Notes: a model not told the origin generated them from the letters alone. A stretch of DNA of 64,000 nt from Blastobasis lacticolella (GCA_905147135.1 LR990054.1:17149001-17213000); one strand, 5' to 3'; positions 43,330 through 54,539 are shown, numbered from the stretch's first letter. Translations and numbers: made by a program.

Positions 43330-44830
43330 TGAAACCTAGGGGTATCTAGGATAGTGGTTTCGCCACGCGATGAATCTCTGAGTCAGGGATTAAGAGGCAG
43401 TCGGACCCTGGCAGAACCCGGGATAGGTTGATGATGAAAGTATGATTCATATTATTCCGTAAAGATCTTTAAGTTTCTTTGATGGAACCAGAATTAATTT
43501 GTATACCGTCAAAATCTCTTCGAAATCTCTCTCTCGAAACATCTCCAAAAACAAGGCTCGTCTTATTGGCGTTCATTTGATGTAATTTTAGACTGTCTAA
43601 ACGCTTCCTTATTGACCCAACTAATGGGCTACTGGAGTGTTGCGACACACTTTGCTTTCATTAGGCCGGGGGTCTTGACTTCGCTCTTGCATGATCTATG
43701 TACAAAACGTAGGTATAGCCGTCAAGGTCTATAGATGCCTATAGGTCCTATACCTATCCTATAGTATAGCTATCAGCAGTTAAAACGTGCCATGCTACAC
43801 CTGGCTACTCTAGCTCGTGATTGGTAACAACAACCGCATGTGTGCGATAATGTGAACAAGAAGCACGTGTGTTTAATTGTCCAGCTGCATTATGAGTCAT
43901 GGATCGAAATGCAAAAATGGACACTTCAAGAATAGTTCTACAGTTATTTTCGCTACTTATTAAAAATGCCATATCCACGTACCTATACAAAAATACCTAC
44001 TGAAGCAATTGTCGATATAGCAATCGGATCCCAGTTGTTTATTTACGGAGTACGCACCATGTCCACAACTTTATTACTTACCGAGTTGGGCCCCAAAGTA
44101 AACTCATTCACGGCGTTTTAAATTGATAGGGATGCCTGCCACGAAAAACTCCGCAGGCGGTGGCGGGAAGCAAGACAAATTACTGCAGTGACAGCAAACG
44201 ATAAAAAATGCTGGCAATGAAAACAATATTGTCGCTTAGCCGGTGAATAAAGAAACGAAAAGTAATCCTTTCCCTTCAGGCGCAGCCTGACGTAAAGTGC
44301 CATTATGTAATTAGGAAGTCTTAGAACTTAGAACTACCACAAGTATAACCCTAAAATACGAAAATGGTTTGTACCTATCTCCTTTCTGTCCCCATCTGCG
44401 TTATCGAGCGGCCAGCAATGAGCCAAGCAAAATAAACAAAATGTCATCCTCGAATGGCGACCATTTTCATTCATATTTCGCCCGCCGAGTCCCGACGATT
44501 ACGGTTTGCGCGGGAACGGTGGCGTTCTTTTTTCACGGCAATTTGGGCGGCGCGGTTCCAGTGGACTTTTTGCGGCCAGTTTTAATCGGTGTTGCCATTT
44601 CAGACAGAGCTTGCCAACGAGGGCGTTTCATTTGCCCGCTTCTTTTTGGAGCGCTTTCCGGCTCCGAGCCGTCTTGTGGACCTGCCAATGCCAACACGTT
44701 GCGGGGAATGAGCTCGCCCTTTGTTATTCAAATGTCGACGATATTAAATGTCGATTATTTTCCGATACCGTGTTATTTACGTTTTCTATTTTGGGAACGT
44801 GTTTTAATTTCATTGTTTGCTTCTTTTCAG
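43330..44830. other. Repeat-poor DNA upstream of the WW exon
   Basis: None of the window's repeat families is recognised here. GC rises between 44430 and 44720. Overlapping frames of 163 and 157 codons (44369-44860 and 44506-44979) run through it but have no domain and stop within the exon. It may hold intron, promoter or 5' untranslated sequence; this cannot be decided from sequence alone. Confidence 0.4.
44821..44830 (+). promoter_or_regulatory. Splice acceptor before the WW exon
   Basis: A pyrimidine-rich tract, 'ttgtttgcttcttttcag', ends in AG at 44830. It is the best acceptor upstream of the start codon and would give a 40-nt untranslated leader in this exon. Confidence 0.6.
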
Positions 44831-45274
44831 ATGGTGGTGCGGTTTGCGGTGGTGGGATGACGTGTAAGCGATGCTGCTGCAGCAGGCATCGTCGTCGCCT
44901 GGACCCAGCGGCACGGCGAGTCCCAAGCTCGCCCCTAGTCCCCGGCCGAACCCGAGTCCTAGTATCGGTGGTCGGGTGACGGGCAGCCCGAGCTTGAGCG
45001 ATGGGGCGTCGAGTTCGAATAGTCCCAACTTGGGCACGAATAGTCCCAACCTGGGCGCCAACAGTCCCAGTCTGGGCGCCAATAGTCCCAGTCTGGGCAA
45101 CAACAGTCCGCGTCTGGGCGCCAGTCCCAAGTTCGGCAGCCCGAGGCTTGGAGGTAGTCCCAGGCCCTCCAGGTCCGCCCTGGAGGACGAAGCCGCGCTC
45201 GAGAGGCTGCAGTCCGAACTGAAGGAGGGCTGGACGGTGCACACGGGGAGAGATGGCAGACTGTATTATTGCAA
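44831..45274 (+). CDS. 5' coding exon of a WW-domain protein
   Basis: Translation most likely starts at 44871: it is the first ATG in frame, has G at -3, and is preceded by an in-frame stop at 44865-44867. The 134 complete codons give a Ser/Pro-rich low-complexity segment (residues 1-100) with five NSPxLGx heptads (50-84), a short acidic helix-like linker ('LEDEAALERLQSE'), then 'LKEGWTVHTGRDGRLYYC' (117-134). That is the first half of a WW domain: Trp121, the Gly-Arg turn, and the Tyr132-Tyr133 pair. The donor GTGAGT begins at 45275 and splits the next codon after AA, so it becomes Asn with a T or C, exactly the residue expected after YYx in WW domains. WW domains bind proline-rich ligands; the exact protein is not recognised. 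Candidates include WW-bearing RhoGAP, Gas7-like or other adaptor proteins. Later exons, including the second WW Trp/Pro, are not in view. Confidence 0.8.
45018..45122 (+). repeat. Five in-frame 21-bp repeats in the WW exon
   Basis: Units at 45018, 45039, 45060, 45081 and 45102 encode NSPNLGT, NSPNLGA, NSPSLGA, NSPSLGN and NSPRLGA. Related SPKFG, SPRLGG and SPRPS follow. Most changes between units are synonymous or at the fourth and seventh residues, so the frame appears conserved. SP dipeptides are potential proline-directed phosphorylation sites (inference). Confidence 0.9.
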
Positions 45275-46985
45275 GTGAGTTACTTCAATGCTTACGTAGA
45301 TAAGTTTAATATATAACATTCACGAACTACATATAATTGGAATTGTAGTTAAATAAAAAAAAATTAAGCCATTAAGTCGTAGAGAGAAATGTAAAGTATT
45401 TCAGGAAAAAGCATTTCCAATTTCATCAGGCTAGATGCAATTGCGTTGGACTTTTCAAACTACACCGCAAAACTCCAATTTCACTCGCTTTTGCTATAAT
45501 TGAAGAGAGAATTAAAACTATTTTAACTTCGAGTGAACTTGAACGCTGAGATACATTTCCACTGAAATGTTTCATCGTTTTGCCCGATAGCTATCTTAGG
45601 TACGAGTCTAGATACGTTGGAGCGTAGCGAAATATCAGATTGTCCCATGAATATTGTCGGAGGGTTGTTGTATGATTGTTTCGTTGTCTGTTTGCGAGAA
45701 AGTATTGCGGTGGCTTTTGTTATTCCCGATAGGACAAAGGAGTTTGTGACTGTCGAGAGTTGAACTGTAGCAATGTTTTACCTCTGCTTTTCTATTAAGT
45801 GTTGTTTCACGTCCTTTATTGTTTCAGTGAGTTCGTTCTGGGAAGTTATTCCGTTCTGTGTATCTTCTTTAATTAGGTTTACTGGAGTGTTTGTTCTAAA
45901 TTATATTTAGGTGCGGTTTATTAATACAATTGTTGTTTGCTCTACAGTTATACCGTGCCTACCTATACGAATTTCCGAATATCATATCTTAGTTATACCT
46001 ACGCCTAATGTCAATTGTAACATGTTACGATACTAGGCTTGTTCGAACATTTTTAATCGACGGTGTGTTTATCTCTACTTACTAAAGGATTTTTTTTCTT
46101 TATATTATTTAACATAACATCAATAGGGTGAATAACAAGCTGTTAGATAAAACATGCGGATCAATCCACATATTTACTGCATGGTTTGGTCAAACAAGAT
46201 GATCCAATACAATAATTAACCGATTGTGTCGCTTACGCTTACCTACCTTACTTAGGTACGCTTTGCGCACATCGGATATTTTTTTTACAACGACGAACTC
46301 AACTTAACAAAATTGACGCTCGCAGGCGCTAACCACAGACTATGAACGAGGTGCTAACCGATAACGTATTTAAAAATTCGAAAGTGTTCCTTTTTTAATT
46401 TTCTCTACCCAGCGGTAATGAAAGGGAAAAGTCCTGCGCTGGCACGGCAGCGCGGCTGTCGGGCCAACAATTAAAATCGAGCGCTAGGAAACGACCGCCG
46501 CATCGTGGCACTCGCGCTCGCGACGTCATATTTTCCCGCCATTGTCTGTCTGCAGGGCTGCCAACTGTGAAATGTGCCATCGGTAATTTAGCTAGGTAAA
46601 GTTGCGCTGTCAGTGAAGTTTGTATGTCGAGGTAATTAGAATTATATTGTCAGAATTGTTATCTAATTTATCGGTAGTTGGTTTTATATTTGATCAACTG
46701 AAACTACATTTATAAATATTAAGATGACTAAACCAAGTGCTTGGCTACGCTCTCGACACAAAACAATAAGATTTTCTTTTATATGTCGCCACTTACAAAC
46801 GTGCCCTCGTGTACAGAAAACGCGCAGTCGAAGGTAGACTTATACTATATTACATACTTAAGGCAAGATTAGTGCGCACACTACCCGAGACCACGTGGGC
46901 AAGACACGACGACTAGGCGGGTGCTATGTGGTGAAAGAACGCGCTGTGCGTTTGCTGACAGATAATAAAATAAGCTATCTTCAAC
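45275..46985 (+). other. Start of the intron after the WW exon
   Basis: Opens with the donor GTGAGT. No exon encoding the remainder of a WW domain (…T.W.P) was found in this stretch or in the rest of the window. No repeat family is recognised. The minus frame at 46395-46580 has no domain. Confidence 0.5.
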
Positions 46986-47329
46986 GAAATGAAAATGCTG
47001 CGGTGGATGTGCGGAGTTACGCGACTTGACTACGTAACGAGTACATCCGTGGCAGCCTTGGCGTGAGGGATATCGCTGATAAGATCGAAGAGGCTCGTCT
47101 TTGTTTGTTTAGCCACGTGCTGCGTAAGCTCCCGGGATACATGGGAAATAGGTCCCTAAACTTGCCGGTATCAGAAAAGAGGTCCCACTAAAGGCCCAAA
47201 AATCGATGGATTGATATCGCCGAGTCGGATGCGAGAGCCAATGGGTTACGACACGAGGATGCCCAGGACCAGGCGAAGTGGAGAAAAATGAGTCGGCAAG
47301 CGGAGCCTGATGATGATGATGATGAATAA
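46986..47329 (+). mobile_element. LINE RT C-terminal remnant, frameshifted
   Basis: 'EMKMLRWMCGVTRLDYV' in one frame shifts to 'EYIRGSLGVRDIADKIEEAR', 'LCLFSHVLRKLPGYMGNRSL', a TAA stop, then 'RPKNRWIDIAESDARANGL' and 'HEDAQDQAKWRKMSRQAEP' followed by a GATGAT run and stop. It matches the MLRWMxGVTRxDxxRNxYIRGSLGV...HVxRR...RPKKRWxD...DRxKWRxxxRxADP end of a common insect LINE. One frameshift and one stop make it dead. Confidence 0.88.
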
Positions 47330-47334
47330 ATAAG

Positions 47335-48320
47335 CTTCCTATTATAGAAACGAAACTTGAATAAACATTTGAGATAAACCATGCAGACATCGAGGAGCTA
47401 CGTCTGGATGGGCTCTAAGATAAGAGACTTTCACAATATGATATAGTAATCAATTAAAACTAGTATTCAGATAAATCAGATCAGGCGTGACTTGACATTA
47501 GCCTTCCACCTCCAAGGGACATGGTCACTTTTATATAAAAACAGATTTTCAGGCAGCTACTTTAAAAAGTAAAAAGTGTAGTTAGGATACTCAAGTATTG
47601 AATTCGGTAACCGAAGCTACTCGAAAAGGTGATCCACGTAAAGATACTTAGTTTTAGTACCGTTACTGAGAAGAAAGCGCTAAACGTCTACATTTTTATA
47701 CATTTAACGGTCTCGTTTTCATTTATCTTTGAGAATCGTGTCTAAACAACGCCATCTATTGCAATTATTTGAACTATTTTTCTTTTTAATCGGCTCTTGG
47801 AAATCTCCCATTAAATCAAAATCAAGCATAAACTTTTAAGATGGCAACCTTGCTTGCAATGGCGCCGCCGCATGGCGCCTCCCGCCTTCATTAGATGAAT
47901 TGAATGAGACAATGCCTCCATCCGGATGTAAATTATCCACGGACACACCTTTTATTGCCAAATGATTACTTTTAATAGCTTATTTCCTTTCTGTTTGGGC
48001 GAATTAACGCAGTCTGAGACGCAATCTTGTTATCATAGTTTGCCGCGCCCCTCTTTTTGTTATGTTGGTACTACGTAATAAAGATGTTTTACACTCCATC
48101 GGGCGCTTCGTTCCAAAATAGACTGTAATTTGGAGGTAGCGTAAACGTAACGGTAGTTGATTTATGTAACAAGCTCTCGAGTAGACGCGAACACGTATTT
48201 GCTTGAAATTTTCCGTTCAATGGGATCATATCAACACATAGTGTGATTACGTTACCTGTAGTTACTAATTAAACTAGCTTTATGCTTGATTATAGGTAGA
48301 GATTCTGAGTAGGTATCTTG
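47335..48320. other. No recognisable feature
   Basis: Intronic or intergenic unique DNA with no repeat family recognised. Confidence 0.4.
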
Positions 48321-48324
48321 ATGC

Positions 48325-48560
48325 GTGACTTGGTTCAAGTCGGTACCTATGGCGTATATTGGCATTATCCGAGACTTGTACCGCGATTCCGATTCCATAG
48401 TCAGGCAGCTGTTGGTGACAGCTACCCGTTCCCTGTTGCCGTTGGTATATACCAGGGCTTTATGCTCAGTGGCTCAGCGGAAAGAAAAGGCCGGCTCAAG
48501 AAGCGATGGCTAGACGTCGTTAAGTACGATATGCGTGTCAACATCCCTAAGTTTTTTCAG
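48325..48560 (+). mobile_element. LINE reverse-transcriptase remnant with internal deletion
   Basis: 'IIRDLYRDSDSIVR' in one plus frame continues after a frameshift as 'AAVGDSYPFPVAVGIYQGF', the (V)xDMYxxxxxxVRTxxGDSxxFPVxVGxHQG segment of a LINE reverse transcriptase. It jumps directly to 'GRLKKRWLDVVKYDMRVN', normally some 200 residues further on. The catalytic YADD region is lost. Confidence 0.82.
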
Positions 48561-48599
48561 TCATTATCCCTTAGCTGCATTATATTTTAAACCGAATCA

Positions 48600-49085
48600 A
48601 AATACGAATATTGAAACTTGTTGCATAGTGGCAGAAATATACCTGTCTGGCCGAGTTGAATACCTTTCCCAAAGACACTGTTTGTCTACATAATTTGGAG
48701 AAACAAACAAGACATGTCAAACTCTTACCAAACCTAAGACGTGAGCTCTAATGAATCGAACAACACTCCACCTCCCACATAAAGAAACAATTATATTTAA
48801 GTATCCACCTACCTCCTACCAAAAAATTGCGAAGTCAGTACCATAGACAATCTACAACGCTGTGAAGCGGCAAACGTCTTGTCTTTGATTAATGACTATT
48901 GCTTCGCTGTTGCGACGACTTAGCATATCCCATGGGTGTCGTACGCGCAAGATGTTTTAATACAACGCCTTCCCACAATTACTCCATTCATTTTGGCTGT
49001 ACGTTGGTGTAGGTCGGGTGTTCCCAACCTTTTTACTATGGTCTATAGGGCCTAGTATTTTGTTTTAGTTTTATCCAACAAAAAT
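48600..49085. other. No recognisable feature
   Basis: Unique DNA, nothing supported. Confidence 0.4.
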
Positions 49086-49089
49086 TACG

Positions 49090-49371
49090 TTTGAGTCTCG
49101 GTGGCTAGTGGTACCCGACTCGTAAGGTACTGGGGTCAAATCTCACTGCCGCCATGTACAAATGACTGTTTTCTGAGTTAAACACTAACCTATGCTCTTA
49201 AGATGAGGGAAATCATCGTGGTGAAACCTGCACATTTAGGCGACTGAATGTGTAACATGATTCAATCTGGTCCGATTCTCCTGGTAGCAGAGTCATGGAG
49301 GTCAGAATCAGATGGCAGTTGCCCCCTGTAATTACCTGATTGGTCAAATCATGAATGATAGTCAAGGGTCT
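49090..49371 (+). mobile_element. SINE-A, 3' truncated
   Basis: 'cggtggctagtggtacccga' (head), 'gatgagggaaatcatcgtgg', 'acatgattcaatctggtcc', 'atgaatgatagtcaagg'; the 'acattaacgccaag' end is missing. Confidence 0.75.
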
Positions 49372-49374
49372 ATT

Positions 49375-50080
49375 TTCTGTTAAAAAATTGATAAATCCAA
49401 TCCAATAATATATTTGAAATCTTAGCGACACAGGTAAAATAACTTTTATCCATAGAATTAATCAACATTTTAGAGTTAACAGTCAGACTTTTAAAAAAAA
49501 AATAAGACGCTAAGAGTTAAGACACCGTTCTGTTTTTCGTGAAATCTAGCTATTTTGGTCAACGACGCCGATGTGCATTGTTTACCGCCAATATCTGTAG
49601 GTTGTCTGTACCTTGTTTGTTTGAGTTTGCGTTTCACTGTAGATCTCCTTGTAGATCTGCACGGACCCCCGGTTGGGAACCACTGGTATAGAGTGTAGGC
49701 GGGGCGTAAATTATTTTGATGGCACCGCGCATATCGTTGGCGCATTAAAATTGAGCTCGTTTCGCAATTGTAGCACCGTACGTATGAATTCGCTATTTCG
49801 GAGTTGAGTATATGGTTACCAAGAGTATCACATCCACGCAGAATAGGCGAGAGTTCGTCGGACTGCGGAAACGGCCCGGATACAGATATTCATTTATCTA
49901 TGGTTAATTTCCAAAACTCTTGCCGACTTCGACTGCGAAAAATTTGATTATGCCGTAAGAACCACATTCGATATTGGAATAGTATGTAAGAATAGCCTGT
50001 GTTTATGGATAATAATGCCAAATTTATTAAATAATTAAAAAAATAGTTTCTGCGTGAATGGTAACAAATGACCATCCTTC
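49375..50080. other. No recognisable feature
   Basis: Unique DNA; frames at 49491-49745 and 49890-50075 have no domain. Confidence 0.4.
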
Positions 50081-50083
50081 CTC

Positions 50084-50499
50084 AAGCGCGCTCCACATGT
50101 GGACAGTTCCGCGGGAACACGAGAATGTAGAGGTAGTATTCGTGTAGTCCCGTGCATATTTGGCATGTCTCGTCTATTTCATAGACTAAGTAGAGATAGT
50201 TTGTTGTCGTCTCGATTCGATCGATTTTATATTAATATTCCGAGCGCTTTTTCCCGTAACAGGTTCGGAGTACACTTGACCATGATCCAGAATATTAGTA
50301 GATCTACTAATTACAGTAGAGCAGCTGCCATCACCTCTGTGACCCTGTTTACATAGATTAGCGATATTACACCGATAAATCGATAAAATGTCGCGCGTTT
50401 TGACATCACCACATCCCTAATAGGCGAGAATGTAGAGGGTCGACCAAAGTCCCGGCAAAAGTTTCGCCGGAAGTTTCGGCGAACATGTGGAGCGCGCTT
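50084..50499. mobile_element. MITE with 17-bp perfect terminal inverted repeats
   Basis: AAGCGCGCTCCACATGT at 50084-50100 is repeated inverted at 50483-50499. A minus-strand SINE-A fragment (50265-50352, 'accatgatccagaatattag', 'cctctgtgaccctgtt') lies inside. No clear target duplication. Confidence 0.75.
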
Positions 50500-50910
50500 C
50501 ACACACTACATTAAAATTTATCATAAAATGATGAAACGAGTAACAGAACTAATCTATAAAAAAAATTATTGCCTTTAGAATCAAGTATGGAATACAAGAA
50601 CCGCCGTAACTTTACCTACGGCTGAAAAGCTTTGAAAGCCCTCACGATATTAGGGTTATTTTTGGTCGATTGATCGGCTATAGACGGTCTCAAGTGGCAA
50701 TCGGTCCATATCGGACGCCATCTTTGCCGCAAAAATGGCTGTTGACGTAACTAATTGGAGTTAGAGGCCTTTTTACGATACTTATTCTGCTACATTTAGA
50801 TACTGTAATATTGGAAATTATTAAATTGTAAAATAGAATGGATTCAAAAATAATTACATATAAAGCTAAGAGCTACGACCAATGACTCTTTTCTAAGTTA
50901 TGTACATTAC
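50500..50910. other. No recognisable feature
   Basis: AT-rich unique DNA up to the (GAAA)n run at 50917-50938, which precedes a LINE-like 'acatttattacac'. Confidence 0.4.
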
Positions 50911-50999
50911 TTGAATGAAAGAAAGAAAGAAAGAAAGAAGACATTTATTACACGTAGACACCACGACACGACAATTAGGTACAAAAAAAAAACAAGGTA

Positions 51000-51250
51000 G
51001 AGCTCGTCTAATCTAAAATGACGCGCCCCACTATCGAATTAACGCACACAAGCAAGTTTAAAATATGGACGCAATACATATACAAATGCCGTTGTAATTG
51101 GTCATTCAGTTGACGGTGAGATTCAAACGTAGGAGAACGCGTCGTTCATTGGCTCCCACACAGATGAAGTGTCGTTATCAATATTTGCACTCATACATCG
51201 AAATCAACTAACTAAGTAGTGGGGCGCGTCATTTTAGACTAGACGAGCTC
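51000..51250. mobile_element. 251-bp MITE with TA target duplication
   Basis: Arms of 34 bp with one mismatch: 'gagctcgtctaatctaaaat' and 'gacgcgccccacta' on the left against their complement ending 'agacgagctc' at 51250. TA precedes at 50998-50999 and follows at 51251-51252, as in Tc1/mariner-mobilised elements. No transposase. Confidence 0.82.
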
Positions 51251-51381
51251 TAATAAAAGTACATAAAAAAATAAGTTAGAAAAAAAACAGAATAATAAAT
51301 GTTCCTACTCCGTGTCGCGGCTACCAGTGCAACTGGACCCCCTCAGCATAATGTTGTGGCCGCTGAATGTTGTGAATGCTA

Positions 51382-51616
51382 ACCGATGCTCTTACGGTGA
51401 GGGAAAACATCGTGATGAAACCTGCACATTCAGACGACTGAATGTGTACCGAACCATGATCCAATCTGGTCAGGTTCCCCTGGTAGCAGGGCACGGAAAT
51501 CATATGGCAGTCGCTCCACTGTAATTACCTGATCTGCTAAATGCTGGATCATGGTCAAGGCGGACCCCGCAGGGTCCTCGTGCGCGAGAGCACAACCGGG
51601 ACATTAACGCCAAGAT
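51382..51616 (+). mobile_element. SINE-A, 5' truncated
   Basis: 'gatgctcttacggtgaggga', 'aaccatgatccaatctggtc', 'aatgctggatcatggtcaag', 'cgggacattaacgccaagat'. Well-preserved body and tail. Confidence 0.85.
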
Positions 51617-51619
51617 TAT

Positions 51620-52110
51620 AATTTTTTATAAATATAAAGGCCCTTGTTATTCAAGTTTTCAGTTGTAGGGTTCTTATTGACTTTTTAACGAACGGTAGGC
51701 AAAGGTATCAACGTCAACTGCAAATAGAGAACCCTGTTCACAAATAGAACGGTATTGCGAACCGCTTTGCATTTTCGGCCTGCGTTATTTTTTTTGCACT
51801 TTCGCGCCGCTCTGTCGCTTCCATGCTTCCCGTATCGTTTTTCAGAGTGCGGACAAAGGCAACGCGTTCGTACAGCCAGGTTTTGGTTTGCGCCGCGGGA
51901 GTGTAATCGAGGTCCTCTTTCACAAGACTTCGTTAGTAGTTGTTGGTATCAATTAAAGTTCGCTCCGTATCGTGGTAATTGTATCTCTCGGGAAATTAAA
52001 CCTGTTTCGACTTTATCGTGTCGTATTCATGAAGACATAGAGCGTAGTTTTAATTTAAATTCCTTTACATCTTATTTTATTCCTATATCTAATTGATGAT
52101 GTGTTTTAAG
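51620..52110. other. No recognisable feature
   Basis: The 113-codon frame at 51755-52096 and its minus-strand partner have no domain; apparently unique DNA. Confidence 0.4.
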
Positions 52111-52112
52111 AG

Positions 52113-52450
52113 AGGTAGGGCATAGCGGGGTATCTCGTTCGAATTGGAGCCGCCCGACTGGGGAAGTACCTCCACCTTACAGAATATCGCAGCTAAATAA
52201 TACTCTTTTAAATAGTATTGTGTTTCTGCCGGTGAGTAAGGTTTCCAGTGCTCCATGGGGTGGGGATTTGGGGAACCGTGGCTTTGGCAGTGGAGTGGCA
52301 TTTGCTTTTTGCTGCCAGAGCAACGTGTTATAGAGGTGGGCAACGCATTCGCGATACTCTTGGTGTTGCTAATGTCTATAGGCAGTGGTGACCACTTTCC
52401 ATCAGGTGGCCCGCTTGCCTGTTTGCCTACAGTATGACATAAAAAAAAAA
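52113..52450 (+). mobile_element. Retroposon D, full length, young
   Basis: Nearly identical to 21611-21960 over the whole element, with a shorter A tail of about 10. Differences include single-base changes and a 'gtgggcttt'/'gtggcttt' indel. No clear target duplication read. Confidence 0.85.
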
Positions 52451-52818
52451 TTATTTATTACTGGCATGTGAAACCACATGTTATTATGTCCGTGCTTCAC
52501 TGAGGGGCTCACTGAACACAAACGCCATGGCGTCAGCCGTGGCTTATGCTGAGTGTGACCCCGTTGCACGTCTCCTTATGGCACAGGTAACGAAGTAACG
52601 ATAACATTGTCCCTTTCTCATTGTTGTTGTCTACTGTACTATGCCATGTATTGTGCCCAAATGTATTGTGCTATGTGTGAGATAGGTGTATTGTGTATGT
52701 GTATTTATACAACTATGACATTCTATGTACTGAAATGTACCTAAATTAATGACGTATATCTATGGGGTGATAGGCAATTAAGCTCTAATATCTAAGCGTC
52801 ATTTAGGTATACAACCGA
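52451..52818. other. No recognisable feature
   Basis: Unique DNA between a retroposon and a LINE end. Confidence 0.4.
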
Positions 52819-52821
52819 TTT

Positions 52822-53228
52822 CATCATATCAGCCATAAGACGCCCACTGCTGGGCATAGGCCTCCCCCAGAGATCTCCACAAAGACCGGTCCTGTGCTTT
52901 CCGCATCCAGCTGGTACCTGCGATCCTTACCAGGTCGTCGGTCCACCTTGTAGGAGGCCTACCTACGCTGCGTCTACCGGTACGTGGTCGCCACTCGAGA
53001 ACTTTACTGCCCCATCGGCCATTTGTTCTTCGAGCTATGTGCCCTGCCCACTGCCATTTCATTCTGGCAATCCTTAGAGCTATGTCGGTGACCTTGGTTC
53101 GCTTGCGGATCTCCTCGTTTCTGACTCGATCGCGCAAAGAAACTCCGAGCATAGCTCTTTCCATTGCCCTTTGCCCCAACCGATTTATGAACAATAAATT
53201 TCGGCGCAACCTTTCCCGCTGTGGAGTA
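52822..53228 (-). mobile_element. RTE-like LINE 3' end with intact C-terminal frame
   Basis: Minus frame: 'GQRAMERAMLGVSLRDRVRN', 'EEIRKRTKVTDIALRIARMK', 'WQWAGHIARRTNGRWGSKVL', 'EWRPRTGRRSVGRPPTRWTD', 'DLVRIAGTSWMRKAQDRSLW', 'RSLGEAYAQQWASYG', then stop and a short 3' end 'gatatgatgaaatcgg'. This is the typical C-terminus of RTE-clade insect LINE polyproteins. The preserved part has no disabling mutation, so the insertion is fairly recent, but the endonuclease and RT core are absent (5' truncation near 53228). Confidence 0.92.
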
Positions 53229-53885
53229 AATAATAAATAAATAAAATAAATAAATTCTTTATTAACAAAAAGTACCTTATTAATCTATGGTTGCTTGAAA
53301 CTCCTTTTAAGCTTAGCCTGTGTCAGGAGGCACCTTATCTACTACTATCTATAGAATTGGTACGTACATAATCATTATTCTAGTTACAATTAGATAATAT
53401 GAAAACAATTTATTTTATGAAATATAAAATACGTAACTTAATATTTAATATAAATTTGTTAATAAAGGTGTAAACGACATTTTGGATCAATTAGGTGCCT
53501 TAGGAACTCTACACCTCCATTCCTGATCTAAAATACTCTAGATGTGCATAATAATCAGATTGCACCCAGAAAGTTCCCAGAGGGAGATCAAAGGGCTCCA
53601 AATTGTCTCGATTGTTGGAAAATTGCCTACGTGCCCGTTTTCTTTTTCGCAAAGAAGGTCAGAATATCTATGCTATCGTACTCCAAAGTACATTTGTATA
53701 CTCGTGCCTATTAGGAAATGGTTTTGCTGCTAGAATAAGAACCTAGTTCGTAATAAATTTATGTTTCCTTTTTTCAGTTACTAATTTAATTCTAATATTC
53801 TAATTTTCTATTAATGTTTCTCATGTATTGTATTTTTGCCATATGAATAAATATATAAATTGAATTCTACATCCTGTAGGTATAA
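53229..53885. other. (AAAT)n and LINE-like tail, then unique DNA
   Basis: 53229-53275 reads '(aaat)n' then 'aattctttattaacaaaaag', another reversed LINE tail. The rest is unassigned. Confidence 0.45.
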
Positions 53886-53888
53886 ATT

Positions 53889-53960
53889 ACAGATTGAAAG
53901 AAAGAAAGAAAGAAAGAAAGAACATTTATTGACACAAACAACAACACCACAACATAAAAA
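53889..53960. repeat. (GAAA)n microsatellite with LINE-like tail
   Basis: Eight or so GAAA/AAAG units followed by 'aacatttattgacacaaaca', the same arrangement as at 50917. Confidence 0.6.
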
Positions 53961-53964
53961 GACC

Positions 53965-54360
53965 GTAAACCAAAAATACATAAAAAGATCACAATTATTA
54001 AAACATAAAATACACACGGAGACTACACAGCGCCGATGCATATACATACCCACTTGATCTTTGTTATGAAGTGTAATTGATAAAGTGTGTGTTGAGATTG
54101 ATAGTAGGTAGGTACACATGTGGCACAGGGTGATCCCATCCGAACGTAAGTGCCGAAGTAATTAGACCATATTTCAGCTGCGCGTCTGAAAACGCGGCTA
54201 ATCATCGTTCACGCAAGTTGGCGAATCACTTCTGTGGGAGCTTGTACTTGTGAGTCATTCTGTGCGTTACAGCTGTGCTAATTGACTTGGTTTGTGTATT
54301 CGCCTGTACTTAAGTTGTGGTTGGATGGAGTTTGGTATCTGGATAAAATACTCATAAATG
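53965..54360. other. No recognisable feature
   Basis: Nothing supported. Confidence 0.4.
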
Positions 54361-54362
54361 GT

Positions 54363-54535
54363 GAATGTAACCATGATCCAATCTGGTCAGGTTCCCCTGG
54401 TAGCAGGGCCATGGAGGTCAGATGGTAGTCGATCCACTGTAATTACCTGATCTGCCAAATCCTGGGTCATGGACCCCGGGCACTCGTGCGCGAGAGCACG
54501 ACCGGGACATTAACGCCAAGACGATGATAATAAAT
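54363..54535 (+). mobile_element. SINE-A, 5' truncated
   Basis: 'gtaaccatgatccaatctgg', 'gatctgccaaatcctgggtc', 'gtgcgcgagagcacgaccgg', 'gacattaacgccaagacgat'. Good match to 51382-51616. Confidence 0.85.
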
Positions 54536-54539
54536 AAAT

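Noticed and set aside
10725..43349. Conserved-looking peptide (NPPAKRGDYGNN) in several frames
   Set aside because: It occurs in every retroposon C copy, with differing frames at the ends; probably an open stretch of the retroposon rather than a protein family of the host.
44369..44979. Overlapping plus-strand open frames of 163 and 157 codons
   Set aside because: No domains; they overlap in different frames, one stops just before and the other just after the real start codon, and neither uses the visible splice sites.
44724..45244. Long minus-strand frames of 172 and 144 codons
   Set aside because: Repetitive antisense shadows of the GC-rich heptad exon.
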